Below are positions 33,508-42,288 of a DNA stretch of 64,000 nucleotides, piece after piece. The stretch comes from Nocardioides iriomotensis. GTDB lineage: Bacteria; Actinomycetota; Actinomycetes; Propionibacteriales; Nocardioidaceae. The translations under genes were made by a program, and so were the position numbers. The notes under the pieces were generated by a model. It was not told the origin of the DNA and ran no database searches. It worked only from the letters and a program-made list of their open reading frames with translations. How positions within the stretch are numbered: position 1 is the stretch's first letter; each line of letters opens with the position of its first letter. Where the stretch lies: the NCBI RefSeq assembly GCF_004168035.1, contig NZ_SDPU01000014.1, positions 1 to 64,000 on the forward strand, in the 5' to 3' direction.

Positions 33508-34361
33508 CCACCACGCCGACCCGCCCGGCCGCCGCGGAGGTCGCCCGGCCCGAGCGCCCCGAGGTCTCCCCGCCGTCGCTGCTGGGCGCCTCGCTGATCG
33601 TCGTCCGCCGCAACCTGATCCACATCAAGCGGATGCCCGAGCTGCTCCTCGACGTGACCATCCAGCCGATCATGTTCGTCTGCCTGTTCGCGTTCGTGTT
33701 CGGCGGGTCGATCGCGGTCTCCGGCAGCGACTACCGGGAGTTCCTGGTGCCCGGGATCATGGCCCAGACGATGGCGTTCGCGTCGTTCATCGTGGCGATC
33801 GGGCTCAACACCGACCTCGACAAGGGCCTGGTCGACCGGTTCAAGTCGCTGCCGATCTCCCGGGCGTCGATCCTGGTGGGGCGGAGCGTCTCGAGCCTGC
33901 TGCACTCCAGCATCGGCATCACCGTGATGGCGCTGACGGGCCTCGCGATCGGCTGGCGGGTGCACAACGGCGTGCTCGACACGGTGCTCGGGTTCGCGCT
34001 GCTCCTGCTGTTCGGCTTCGCGATGATCTGGCTCGGCATCCTCGTCGGCTCGATGATGCGGTCGGTCGAGGCGGTCAACGGCTTCATGTTCACGGTGATG
34101 TTCCCGATCACGTTCGTCGCCAACACGTTCGCCCCCACCAGCAACATGCCCGACTGGCTCGCGACCATCGCCGAGTGGAACCCGCTGTCCTCCCTGGTCC
34201 AGGCGCTGCGCGACCTGTGGGGGAACGGCGAGCCGGCCACCGCCGACTCGGCCTGGCCGCTGCACCACCCCGAGCTGGTGACGGTCGTGTGGGCGGTGGC
34301 GCTCACGGCGATCTTCATGCCCCTCGCCCTGCGCGCGTTCGCCGCCCGTTCGCGCGACTGA
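33504..34361 (+). CDS. ABC exporter permease, DrrB family (ABC-2)
   Basis: A 285-aa ABC-2 type permease with six helices: after a cytoplasmic tail (about 1-50) the first is LLLDVTIQPIMFVCLFAFVFGG, then an extracellular loop, and FLVPGIMAQTMAFASFIVAIGLNTDLDKGLVDRFKSLPISRASILVGR, a hallmark of the family. ATG follows AAGGAGCCACCCG. The substrate is unknown; the pair sits between the initiating sugar transferase and a macro-domain gene. Confidence 0.9.
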   Translation: MTTTPTRPAAAEVARPERPEVSPPSLLGASLIVVRRNLIHIKRMPELLLDVTIQPIMFVCLFAFVFGGSIAVSGSDYREFLVPGIMAQTMAFASFIVAIGLNTDLDKGLVDRFKSLPISRASILVGRSVSSLLHSSIGITVMALTGLAIGWRVHNGVLDTVLGFALLLLFGFAMIWLGILVGSMMRSVEAVNGFMFTVMFPITFVANTFAPTSNMPDWLATIAEWNPLSSLVQALRDLWGNGEPATADSAWPLHHPELVTVVWAVALTAIFMPLALRAFAARSRD

Positions 34362-34372
34362 GGGGAGCGACC

Positions 34373-34870
34373 GTGCGGCTCACCGTGATCCGCGGCGACA
34401 TCACCGCGCAGGACGTCGACGCGGTCGTCAACGCCGCCAACCGCCGGATGCGCGGGGGCGGCGGCGTCGACGGCGCGATCCACGCCGCCGCCGGCCCCGG
34501 CCTCCTCGACGAGTGCGTGGAGCGGTTCCCCGACGGCCTGGCCACGGGCGGGGCGGGCTGGACGACCGGCCACGACCTGCCCGCGCGCTGGGTGATCCAC
34601 GTCGTCGGCCCCAACTACCGCGCGGGGGAGCGGGACCGGTCGTTGCTGGAGTCCTGCTACCGCGGCGCCCTCGAGGTCGCCGACGAGGTCGGTGCCCGCT
34701 CGGTGGCGTTCCCGCTGGTGTCGGCGGGCATCTACGGCTGGCCGCTGGAGGACGCCGTCCGCACCGCCGTGCGGACGGTGCGGGCCGCGGCGACCGGCGT
34801 CGAGGAGGCGCGGTTCGTCGCGTTCAACGAGACGATCTACGGTCTTTTGTCCTCTCAAAGTGAAATCTGA
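34373..34870 (+). CDS. Macro domain protein (ADP-ribose binding or hydrolase)
   Basis: A 165-aa single macro domain that binds ADP-ribose and may deacetylate O-acetyl-ADP-ribose or remove ADP-ribose from proteins. Signatures are IRGDITAQDVDAVVNAANRR, GGGGVDGAIHAAAG and FPLVSAGIYGWPLEDAVRTAV. The length fits the YmdB/MacroD type. GTG at 34373 follows GAGGGGAGCGACC, 11 bases after the permease stop, so it may be co-transcribed. A longer frame from 34175 is rejected since it lies inside the permease gene. Confidence 0.9.
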   Translation: MRLTVIRGDITAQDVDAVVNAANRRMRGGGGVDGAIHAAAGPGLLDECVERFPDGLATGGAGWTTGHDLPARWVIHVVGPNYRAGERDRSLLESCYRGALEVADEVGARSVAFPLVSAGIYGWPLEDAVRTAVRTVRAAATGVEEARFVAFNETIYGLLSSQSEI

Positions 34871-35040
34871 GCCAAGTTGTGCACATGCTGACCGTTTTTG
34901 TGGTTTACGCGGGGGTGCGTCCGGGGATGTAATGAAACCTGGGAATGGGAGGCCCACGTTGGGGGCGCCGGGGGGCGGCGCCCGTGGTTCATTCTCGAAA
35001 CCGTCACCACTCAGGGGTGATGGGGGGAAGAAGGTTTCGC

Positions 35041-36282
35041 ATGTCGCGCACTCCGCGACCTGCTCTGCGTCGCATCCCTGTGATGCTGGCGTTGCTGCTG
35101 GTCGCCTTCAGCATGTTCACCCTCGGTCCGGCGAACGCCGACCCGGGCAACGGAAACTCACACGGCAACGGCGGTCAGCCGCCGGGTCAGGTCACCGACC
35201 CACCGGCAGCCGCGGAGCCCGCTCCGGCGGCACCCGCGGCCCCGGGCAACAGCGGTGACGCGGCCGCGGCCGCGGCTCCCGCTCCGGCAGCTTCCGCGCC
35301 GGCGGCGGCTCCGGCGGCGGCTCCGGCGGCGAAGTCGAACGGCAACGGCAACGGCAAGGCCAAGGGCGCCGCGAACGGTGCCGGCGGCAACGGCGCCGCG
35401 TCCGACCACGCCACCAAGGGCACCGCCGGTACGTCGGGCGACCCGACGCAGCCGCAGCCGATCAGCGGCGCCGACGACAACACGGGCGGGGCCAACGGCC
35501 AGTGCCCGGACGGCGTCTACTGCTCGACCCGTGACGGCTCTCCGTCCGGCAACGGCAACGACGTCGGCAAGGCCACCGGCAAGCCCTGTGCGGGCTGCGT
35601 CGGCAAGGCCGACAACAAGAACCCGCCCGGTCAGATGCCGAATGCCGCCGACGACGGCAACAACGGCTACGAGTGCGACACCAACAACGGCATCGGTGTC
35701 GGCAAGGACGGCAAGAGCGCCGGCAACCCCGCGCACACGGGCTGCACGTCGCCGCCGACCGTGGCACCCTGCGTGCCGAAGCCGGGGGAGGACGCGTCCT
35801 GCAACCCGGTGACGCCGCCGTGCGAGCCGAAGCCGGGGCAGGACAAGGACTGCAACCCGGTGACGCCGCCGTGCGAGCCGAAGCCGGGGCAGGACAAGGA
35901 CTGCAACCCGGTGACGCCGCCGTGCGTCCCCAAGCCGGGAGAGGACAAGGACTGCAACACCGTCACCACCCCGCCGGGCAACCCGGTGTGCGTGCCGTCG
36001 GAGTCCAACCCGTGCGTCACGCCGCCTCCGTCGGAGTGCATCCCGGCGCCGGAGAACGACTTCTGCACCGAGATCCTCGGTGAGGAGGAGACCGCACCGC
36101 CGCCGGGCAACAACCGTCCGCCGACCGTGGTGGCAGGTGTCGAGCAGATCGCACCCCAGGGTGGCGTGCTGCCCAACACCGGCGCGTCCACGCTGATGGG
36201 CGGGCTCGGCGCGGCCGGTGTGCTGCTGCTCCTCGCGGGCGGCGCCACGCTGGTGCTGCAGCGCAAGCTGGTGCGCCGCTGA
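35041..36282 (+). CDS. LPNTG-anchored, low-complexity cell-wall protein with Cys-rich repeats
   Basis: A 413-aa surface protein. Signal peptide (about 1-33) MSRTPRPALRRIPVMLALLL, then a Pro/Ala-rich and Gly/Asn-rich region, a Cys-containing block, a tandem repeat with unit PCEPKPGQDKDCNPVTP (17 residues, about four copies, two identical at DNA level), and a terminal L377-PNTG-381, hydrophobic helix and QRKLVRR. It is a standard sortase substrate. Its upstream region of 170 bases looks lower in GC and has no gene. It ends in a strong hairpin. No sortase in the window. Confidence 0.85.
   Translation: MSRTPRPALRRIPVMLALLLVAFSMFTLGPANADPGNGNSHGNGGQPPGQVTDPPAAAEPAPAAPAAPGNSGDAAAAAAPAPAASAPAAAPAAAPAAKSNGNGNGKAKGAANGAGGNGAASDHATKGTAGTSGDPTQPQPISGADDNTGGANGQCPDGVYCSTRDGSPSGNGNDVGKATGKPCAGCVGKADNKNPPGQMPNAADDGNNGYECDTNNGIGVGKDGKSAGNPAHTGCTSPPTVAPCVPKPGEDASCNPVTPPCEPKPGQDKDCNPVTPPCEPKPGQDKDCNPVTPPCVPKPGEDKDCNTVTTPPGNPVCVPSESNPCVTPPPSECIPAPENDFCTEILGEEETAPPPGNNRPPTVVAGVEQIAPQGGVLPNTGASTLMGGLGAAGVLLLLAGGATLVLQRKLVRR
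35821..35922 (+). repeat. Two identical 51-bp tandem units in the LPNTG protein gene
   Basis: Units at 35821-35871 and 35872-35922, each 17 codons, flanked by degenerate copies to about 35764 and 35970. Exact copies within a gene are prone to length change, which would vary the stalk length. Confidence 0.9.
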
Positions 36283-36305
36283 CCTGGGCGCACACGCAGT
36301 GACAG

Positions 36306-36348
36306 GACGACGGGGAGGCCGCTCGGAGGGAGCGGCCACCCCGTCGTC
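36306..36348. terminator. Bidirectional terminator between convergent genes
   Basis: GACGACGGGG-A-GGCCGCTC pairs with GAGCGGCC-A-CCCCGTCGTC around a five-base loop, 18 base pairs with one A/A mismatch. It lies 23 bases after the LPNTG gene stop and 6 bases before the SDR stop, so it can serve both strands. Confidence 0.85.
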
Positions 36349-36353
36349 GCGTG

Positions 36354-37106
36354 TCAGCGCGGCGCCATGCGCAGCGCGCCGTCCATCCGGATGACTTCGC
36401 CGTTGAGGTAGTCGTGGTCGATGATCGCGAGCGCGAGCTGGGCGTACTCGTCGGGGCGGCCGAGCCGCTGCGGGAACGGCACCCCGGCGGCCAGACCGGC
36501 GCGGAACTCGTCGGAGACGGTGGCCAGCATCGGGGTCTCGACGATGCCGGGGGCGATGGTGGCGACCCGGATGCCGTACTGCGCCAGGTCGCGCGCGGCG
36601 GGCAGGGTCAGCCCGACGATGCCGCCCTTGGACGAGGCGTACGCCGCCTGGCCGACCTGTCCGTCGTACGCCGCGATCGAGGCGGTGTTGATCGCGACGC
36701 CGCGCTGGCCGTCCTCGAGCGGGTCGGTGGCCGCGATCTTCTCGGCCGCCAGGGTCAGCACGTTGAACGAGCCGATCAGGTTGACCTTGACGACGGTGGC
36801 GTAGAAGTCGAGGTCGTGCGGGCCCTTCTTGCCGAGGATCCGCATGGAGGGGCCGACGCCCGCGCAGTTGACCACGATCCGCAGCGGGTGCGCGGAGGCG
36901 GCTGCCGTGTCGACGGCGGCCTGGACCTGGGCGGGGTCGGTGACGTCGGTGGCGACGTAGGTGACCCCGTCGACCTGGGGTGCGCCGTCGACGTTGAGGT
37001 CGAGGGCGTAGACGTCGACGCCGTGCTTGGCGAGCGCGACCGCGGTCGCGTGGCCGAGGCCGGACGCGCCGCCGGTGACGATGGCGGCGGTGTCGGTGAG
37101 CTGCAT
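36354..37106 (-). CDS. SDR family 3-hydroxyacyl-CoA dehydrogenase-like protein
   Basis: A 250-aa classical SDR. The nucleotide loop is TGGASGLG (11-18), NCAGVG follows, and the catalytic Ser/Tyr/Lys set is in [23 protein letters not shown]. It most resembles type-2 3-hydroxyacyl-CoA dehydrogenases that oxidise short acyl-CoA. Its ATG overlaps the acyl-CoA dehydrogenase stop (TGATG), so the two form a beta-oxidation pair. The substrate class (branched or fatty) is not fixed. Confidence 0.88.
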   Translation of the reverse strand: MQLTDTAAIVTGGASGLGHATAVALAKHGVDVYALDLNVDGAPQVDGVTYVATDVTDPAQVQAAVDTAAASAHPLRIVVNCAGVGPSMRILGKKGPHDLDFYATVVKVNLIGSFNVLTLAAEKIAATDPLEDGQRGVAINTASIAAYDGQVGQAAYASSKGGIVGLTLPAARDLAQYGIRVATIAPGIVETPMLATVSDEFRAGLAAGVPFPQRLGRPDEYAQLALAIIDHDYLNGEVIRMDGALRMAPR

Positions 37107-38299
37107 CAGCTGGTCTCCTGCTGCTGGGTGACGTGGAGGGTCGCGGGCGCACCCTTGGCGAGTGCACGCCCGATCACCATGCGCTGGATCTGGTTGGTGC
37201 CCTCGAAGATCTGCATGACCTTGGCCTCGCGCATGTAGCGCTCGACCGGGAAGTCGCGCGTGTAACCGTAGCCGCCGAGCACCTGGACGGCGTCGGTGGT
37301 GACCTTCATGGCGTTGTCGGTGGCGACGAGCTTGGCGACCGACGCCTGGGTGGAGAACGGCAGGCCCTGGTCCTTGCGGCGGGCGGCGGCGAGGTACGTC
37401 GCCCGGGCGGTCTCGACCGCGGCCTCCATGTCGGCGAGCACGAACGCGAGGCCCTGGTGGTCGATGATCGCCCGGCCGAACGTCTCGCGCTCCTGGGCGT
37501 AGGCGACGGCCTGGTCGAGCGCGCCCTGGGCGAGCCCGGTGGCGACGGCGGCGATGCCGAGCCGGCCGGAGTCGAGGCCGGCGAGGGCGATCTTGAGGCC
37601 CTCGCCCTCCTCGCCCAGCCGGCGCTCCGCCGGGACGCGCACGCCGTCGAACCGCATCGTGGCGGTGGCGCTGCCGGTGAGGCCCATCTTCTTCTCGGGC
37701 GCGTCGGCGGTCAGCCCCGCGGCGTCGGCGGGCACGAGGAAGCAGGAGATGCCGGCGCGGTCGCCCGGCTCGCCGCTGGTGCGGGCCATCACCTTGTAGA
37801 AGTCGGCGTGTCCGCCGTGGGTGGTCCAGGCCTTCGCGCCGTCGAGGACGTAGTCGTCGCCGTCACGCCGGGCGCGGGTGGACATCGCCGCCGGGTCCGA
37901 GCCGGCCTGCGGCTCGGACAGGCAGTACGCGCCGAGAAGGTCGCCGCCGAGCATGTCGGGCAGGAACTTCTGCCGCTGCTCCTCGGTGCCGCGGGTGGCC
38001 AGGCCGAAGCAGCTGAGCGCGTGCACGCTGACCCCGACGCCGACGCTGCTCCACGCGGCGCCGATCTCCTCCAGCACCTGGAGGTAGACCTCGTACGGCT
38101 GCGCGCCCCCGCCGTACTCCTCCGGATAGGGGAGCCCGAGCAGACCCGCGCGGCCGAGCAGCCGGAACACGTCGCGCGGGAACGTCTCCGTCGCCTCCGC
38201 CTCGGCGGCGCGGGGCGCCAGCTCCTTGGTCACGAGGTCGCGGACGAGGCCGATCAGGTCGGCGGCCTCCTCGGTGGGCAGCACACGGGACGCAGGCAT
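37106..38299 (-). CDS. Acyl-CoA dehydrogenase
   Basis: A 397-aa flavoprotein that forms the alpha-beta double bond in acyl-CoA. Typical motifs are LLGLPYPEEYGGG, YCLSEPQAGSDPAAMSTRA (FAD), GAKAWTTHGGHAD, and ERETFGRAIIDHQGL; E366 in FEGTNQIQR is the likely catalytic base. ATG at 38299 is taken; the longer frame is a shadow crossing the LacI gene. It heads the two-gene unit with the SDR. Confidence 0.92.
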   Translation of the reverse strand: MPASRVLPTEEAADLIGLVRDLVTKELAPRAAEAEATETFPRDVFRLLGRAGLLGLPYPEEYGGGAQPYEVYLQVLEEIGAAWSSVGVGVSVHALSCFGLATRGTEEQRQKFLPDMLGGDLLGAYCLSEPQAGSDPAAMSTRARRDGDDYVLDGAKAWTTHGGHADFYKVMARTSGEPGDRAGISCFLVPADAAGLTADAPEKKMGLTGSATATMRFDGVRVPAERRLGEEGEGLKIALAGLDSGRLGIAAVATGLAQGALDQAVAYAQERETFGRAIIDHQGLAFVLADMEAAVETARATYLAAARRKDQGLPFSTQASVAKLVATDNAMKVTTDAVQVLGGYGYTRDFPVERYMREAKVMQIFEGTNQIQRMVIGRALAKGAPATLHVTQQQETS

Positions 38300-38340
38300 G
38301 GGCGCATGATAGTTGGACGCCCTACTAGTTTCCGATCCGG

Positions 38341-39393
38341 TCAGGACCGCCGGGTCGAGGCCCGGGCCACCAGCTCCGGGGTGAACAGCACCTGCTCGTG
38401 CCGGTGGTCGGGGTTGGTCGCCTCGTCGAGCAGCAGCTCGGTGGCCCGTCGGCCGAGCTGGCCGCGCGGCTGTCGCACCGACGTCAGCGGTACGGCGGCG
38501 GCCGCGGCGAACTCGATGTCGTCGAACCCGACGATCGCGAGATCGTCCGGCACCCGCAGGCCGAGGCCGACGCAGCTCTGCAGCAGGCCCAGGGCGACCA
38601 GGTCGTTGGCGCAGAACGCCGCGGTCGGCCGAGTCGCGGATGGCATCCCGGCGATGCGCTCCCCGGCGTTGCGCCCCTCGGAGACGGTGAGCGCCTCGGT
38701 CCTGACCTCGACGAGCGCGTCCGCGGGCAGCCCGGCGTCGGCCAGCGCGGCTTGCGCGCCGCGGCGGCGGTCGCGGACCTGCCCGATCCGCTCCGGGCCG
38801 CCGACGAACGCGATCCGCTGGTGGCCGAGGTCGACCAGGTGCTCGATCGCGAGCCGGCCGCCCAGGACGTCGTCGACGGCGACGGAGCAGTGCGAGTCGA
38901 CGTCGCGGACGCGGTCGACGATGACCACGGGAGTGCCCTGCCGGACGACCTCGTCGAGCAGCGGTTCGTCGGGGTCCACCGGCGTGATGAGGACGCCCTG
39001 GACGCGCTGCTCCTGCAGCCGGGTCAGGTACACCCGCTCGCGCTCGGCGCTCTGGTCGCTGTTGCACAGGAACAGCGACAGGTCGGCCTGCTCCGCCGCG
39101 CGCTCGATGCCCTGGGCGACGTCGGTGAAGAACGGGTTGGTCGCGTCGAGCATGACGTAGGCGAGCGTGCTGCTGCGGCCCGCGCGGAGCAGCCGGGCGG
39201 ACTCGTTGCGGACGAAGCCGAGCTCGGCCATCGCCTGCTCGACGCGCTCGCGGGTGCGGGCGCTGACCCGGTCCGGGCGGTTGAGCACGTTGGAGACGGT
39301 GCCGAGCGAGACCCCGGCCCGGGCGGCGACGTCCTTGACGCCGGCCGAACGGGCAGGGCCGGCCGTGCCGCCCTCGTCGCCCACGCGTGCCAT
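38341..39393 (-). CDS. LacI family regulator, probably of rhamnose catabolism
   Basis: A 350-aa repressor. The HTH is VKDVAARAGVSLGTVSNVLNRPDRV near residues 18-40, the hinge ARLLRAGRSSTLAYVMLD follows, and the rest is a periplasmic-binding-like sensor fold. ATG at 39393 follows GGAGGGGCGGC. It is divergent from the rhamnose ABC operon, and the region between holds operator-like repeats, so it is the natural candidate to control it. Copies of the dispersed repeat stand just upstream of its start. Ligand inferred from context only. Confidence 0.87.
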   Translation of the reverse strand: MARVGDEGGTAGPARSAGVKDVAARAGVSLGTVSNVLNRPDRVSARTRERVEQAMAELGFVRNESARLLRAGRSSTLAYVMLDATNPFFTDVAQGIERAAEQADLSLFLCNSDQSAERERVYLTRLQEQRVQGVLITPVDPDEPLLDEVVRQGTPVVIVDRVRDVDSHCSVAVDDVLGGRLAIEHLVDLGHQRIAFVGGPERIGQVRDRRRGAQAALADAGLPADALVEVRTEALTVSEGRNAGERIAGMPSATRPTAAFCANDLVALGLLQSCVGLGLRVPDDLAIVGFDDIEFAAAAAVPLTSVRQPRGQLGRRATELLLDEATNPDHRHEQVLFTPELVARASTRRS

Positions 39394-39420
39394 GCCGCCC
39401 CTCCTTCCCGCTGCCCGGCT

Positions 39421-39497
39421 GGTCGAGCCTTCGAGACCCACCCGGTCGGTCGAGCCTGTCGAGACCCACCCGGTCGGTCGAGACCTTCGACAGGCTC
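39421..39497. repeat. Three tandem copies of the dispersed 19-bp repeat
   Basis: GGTCGAGCC-TTCGAGACC (39421-39438), GGTCGAGCCTGTCGAGACC (39448-39466, exact reverse complement of the copy at 50245) and a degenerate unit 39476-39497. Joined by CCACCCGGTC spacers. They occupy the leader of the lacI gene. Confidence 0.8.
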
Positions 39498-39567
39498 AGG
39501 AACCACCTGTCGAGGCCCTCGCGTTGAAACGTCGTCAACGCCGGCGACAGCGTACGGCACGGACCCG

Positions 39568-39659
39568 TTTCCGTGCAGACACGGAAACTTTCGCATCACA
39601 GCCCTTGACCGCTGTGGCGGTGGTCACGTAGCGTCCAGGCACGGGTTGAAACCTTTCAA
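39568..39659 (+). promoter_or_regulatory. Promoter and operator candidates of the rhamnose operon
   Basis: -35 TTGACC (39605-39610), 18-base spacer, -10 TAGCGT (39629-39634). Two symmetric elements flank it: TTTCCGTG-CAGA-CACGGAAA (39568-39587) upstream, and TTGAAA-CC-TTTCAA (39646-39659) just after the start region. A further CGTTGA-N7-TCAACG lies at 39522-39540. The ABC ATPase starts at 39689. The arrangement fits repression by the divergent LacI protein, with the downstream box blocking transcription. Confidence 0.6.
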
Positions 39660-39688
39660 TCCAACGACGACGACGGAGGGTCCCCCGC

Positions 39689-41218
39689 ATGAGTCAGCCG
39701 ACTCCCGCCACCGGCCCGGCCGCAGCGCTCGAGCTGCGCGACGTGGCCAAGGCGTTCGGCGCCGTGGTCGCGCTCCGCTCGGGCAGCCTGCGCGTCGAGG
39801 CCGGCTCGATCCACGCCCTGGTGGGGGAGAACGGCGCCGGCAAGTCCACCCTGGTCAAGATCGTCGCGGGCGTGCACCGCCGCGACGCCGGCGAGCTGCT
39901 GCTCGACGGCCGCAGCATGGACTTCGGCTCCACGGCCGAGTCGAAGGCCGAGGGCATCGCGGTGATCTACCAGGAGCCGACGCTCTTCCCGGACCTCTCG
40001 GTCACCGAGAACATCTTCATGGGCCGCCAGCCCGTGGGCGCCGGCCGCCGGATCGACCGCGCGGCGATGCACACCGAGGCCGAGCAGCTGTTCCGTCGCC
40101 TGGGCGTGCACATCGACCCGCGCCGCCCGGCGCTCGGCCTCTCCATCGCCGACCAGCAGATCATCGAGATCGCCAAGGCGATCTCGCTCGACGCGCGCGT
40201 GCTGATCATGGACGAGCCGACCGCCGCGCTGAGCGGCGTCGAGGTCGAGCGGCTGTTCGCCGTCGCCCGCAGCCTGCGCGACGAGGGCCGGGCACTGGTC
40301 TTCATCTCGCACCGCTTCGACGAGGTCTTCGACCTCTGCGACACGATCACCGTGATGCGCGACGGCTCCTACGTCGACGCCGTCCGCACCGCCGACACCG
40401 ACGTCGACTCCATCGTGGCGATGATGGTCGGCCGCGAGGTGGGCGACCTGTTCCCCAAGACCCCCGCCGAGATCGGCGAGACGGTGCTGAAGGTCGAGGG
40501 CCTGAGCTCCACGGGCGAGTTCCACGACGTCTCGTTCGAGGTCCGCGCCGGCGAGATCGTCGGCCTGGCCGGCCTCGTCGGCGCCGGCCGCAGCGAGATC
40601 GCCCGCGCGGTGTTCGGCGTCGACCGGTACGACGCCGGCTCGGTCACCCTGGCCGGGAGGTCGGTGAAGCCGCACGACCCGCGGTCGGCGATCCGGGCCG
40701 GCATGGCCTTCGTGCCCGAGGACCGGCGCAAGCAGGGCCTCGTCACCGAGTCGTCCGTGGCGCGCAACATCTCCGGCGTCATCCGCGGCGGCCTGGCCAG
40801 GGCCGGGCTCCTCACCGGTGCGGCCGAGTCGCGCTCCGCGGCACCCTGGGCCGGCAGGCTCGAGGTCAAGACCGGCGCCCTCGACATGAACGCCGCGACC
40901 ATGAGCGGCGGCAACCAGCAGAAGGTCGTCATCGCCAAGTGGCTGGCCACCAACCCCCGGCTGCTGATCATCGACGAGCCCACCCGCGGCATCGACGTCG
41001 GCACCAAGGCCGAGGTGCACCGCCTGCTCTCCGAGCTGGCCGGGCAGGGCATGGCGATCCTGATGATCTCCTCCGAGCTCCCCGAGGTGCTCGGCATGGC
41101 CGACCGCGTCCTCGTCGTCTGCGAGGGCCGCATCACCGCCGACATCCCCCGCGACGAGGCGACCCCCGAGAACGTCATGCGGGCCGCCACCCGCAGCAGC
41201 CAGGAGGCGGCGTCATGA
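39689..41218 (+). CDS. rhaT: Rhamnose ABC importer ATPase (tandem NBD)
   Basis: A 509-aa CUT2/RbsA-type ATPase with two nucleotide-binding halves. The first Walker A is GENGAGKSTLVK near residue 47, and the first Walker B is VLIMDEPTAAL. The second half shows GLVGAGRSEIARAVFG in place of a perfect P-loop, with SGGNQQKVVIAKWL and LIIDEPTRGIDVGTKAE. ATG follows CGGAGGGTCCCCCGC. The symbol follows the rhizobial rha system by context and is tentative. It overlaps the first permease gene (ATGA). Confidence 0.9.
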   Translation: MSQPTPATGPAAALELRDVAKAFGAVVALRSGSLRVEAGSIHALVGENGAGKSTLVKIVAGVHRRDAGELLLDGRSMDFGSTAESKAEGIAVIYQEPTLFPDLSVTENIFMGRQPVGAGRRIDRAAMHTEAEQLFRRLGVHIDPRRPALGLSIADQQIIEIAKAISLDARVLIMDEPTAALSGVEVERLFAVARSLRDEGRALVFISHRFDEVFDLCDTITVMRDGSYVDAVRTADTDVDSIVAMMVGREVGDLFPKTPAEIGETVLKVEGLSSTGEFHDVSFEVRAGEIVGLAGLVGAGRSEIARAVFGVDRYDAGSVTLAGRSVKPHDPRSAIRAGMAFVPEDRRKQGLVTESSVARNISGVIRGGLARAGLLTGAAESRSAAPWAGRLEVKTGALDMNAATMSGGNQQKVVIAKWLATNPRLLIIDEPTRGIDVGTKAEVHRLLSELAGQGMAILMISSELPEVLGMADRVLVVCEGRITADIPRDEATPENVMRAATRSSQEAAS

Positions 41219-42288
41219 GCGACACGTCCACGACCCACGCGCTGGGCCACGACGCCGCCGTCGACCGGCTCGTCGAGCCCAGCCGGCAGTCGCCGGCGCG
41301 GCGCTGGTTCGACACCGTCGTGCGCTCGCGCGAGATGTCGATCCTGCTGGTGCTGATCGCGCTGATCACGGTCACGACCGTCAAGCAGCCGAACTTCCTG
41401 TTCAGCGCCAACTCCTGGCGCGACCTGCTGCTCACCCCGGCGATCCTGCTGATCCTCGCCGCGGGGCAGGCGGTCGTCATCATCACCCGCAACGTCGACC
41501 TGTCCGTCGGGTCGGTGCTCGGGTTCACGGCGTACCTCACCGGCCGGATGTTCATCGACTTCCCCGGCATCCCGATCGTCGCCGTCATCGCGATCGGTGT
41601 CCTGGCCGGGGGACTCCTCGGCCTCGTCAACGGCATGCTCGTCTCGTTCGGCCGGGTGCCGGCGCTGGTGATCACGCTCGGCACGCTCTACATCTACCGC
41701 GGCATCGTCCTCACCTGGGCCGGCAGCAACCGGATCAACGCCGGGGACCTGCCCAAGGACTTCCTGCGGCTCGGCACCCGCTCGGTCCTCGGCATCCCGA
41801 TCCTCTTCCTCGTCGCCGTGGTCGTCGTGGCCGCGGTCGGCTACTACCTGTACTCCCACCGCGGTGGCCGCGAGCTCTACGCCATCGGCTCCGACCCCGA
41901 CGCGGCCGTCCTCTACGGCCTGCGGGTCCGCCGGCGCGTCCTGTCCGCCTTCGTCCTGAGCGGTGCGCTCGCCGGCCTCGCCGGCGTCCTGCACGCCGCC
42001 CGGTACGGCACGGTCAGCTCGGCAGCAGGCGTCAACATCGAGCTCGAAGCGGTCGCCGCGGTGGTGATCGGCGGTGTCGCGATCTTCGGCGGCAGCGGCA
42101 CGGTCTGGGGCGCCGCGATCGGCGCGATCCTCCTGGTCACCATCGACCGCGCACTCCCGATCCTCGGCATCCCGGACTTCTGGCAGCGCGCCGTCGTCGG
42201 CGTCCTGATCCTCGGCGCCATCGTCCTCGACCGGGTGCTCTCAGCCCGCCAGGCCCGCAAGCTCATCGAAGCGAGGGACGACTCATGA
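41215..42288 (+). CDS. rhaP: Rhamnose ABC importer permease 1
   Basis: A 357-aa RbsC-like permease with about ten helices. Family motif: AAGQAVVIITRNVDLSVGSVLGF near residue 90, and GGVAIFGGSGTVWGAAIGAI towards the end. A 40-residue polar N-terminus precedes helix 1. It overlaps the ATPase and the next permease, so the three are translationally coupled. The pair of permeases is typical of rhamnose importers in the CUT2 family. Confidence 0.88.
   Translation: MSDTSTTHALGHDAAVDRLVEPSRQSPARRWFDTVVRSREMSILLVLIALITVTTVKQPNFLFSANSWRDLLLTPAILLILAAGQAVVIITRNVDLSVGSVLGFTAYLTGRMFIDFPGIPIVAVIAIGVLAGGLLGLVNGMLVSFGRVPALVITLGTLYIYRGIVLTWAGSNRINAGDLPKDFLRLGTRSVLGIPILFLVAVVVVAAVGYYLYSHRGGRELYAIGSDPDAAVLYGLRVRRRVLSAFVLSGALAGLAGVLHAARYGTVSSAAGVNIELEAVAAVVIGGVAIFGGSGTVWGAAIGAILLVTIDRALPILGIPDFWQRAVVGVLILGAIVLDRVLSARQARKLIEARDDS

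Noticed and set aside
34871-35040. c-di-AMP or c-di-GMP riboswitch before the LPNTG gene
   Set aside because: The 170-base leader is G-rich with a visible GC change, but conserved core elements of either class could not be matched. A covariance-model search would be decisive.
38398-42288. 1296-aa open frame on the plus strand
   Set aside because: Antisense to lacI, then out of frame in the ABC ATPase; only its last 357 codons are the true permease at 41215.
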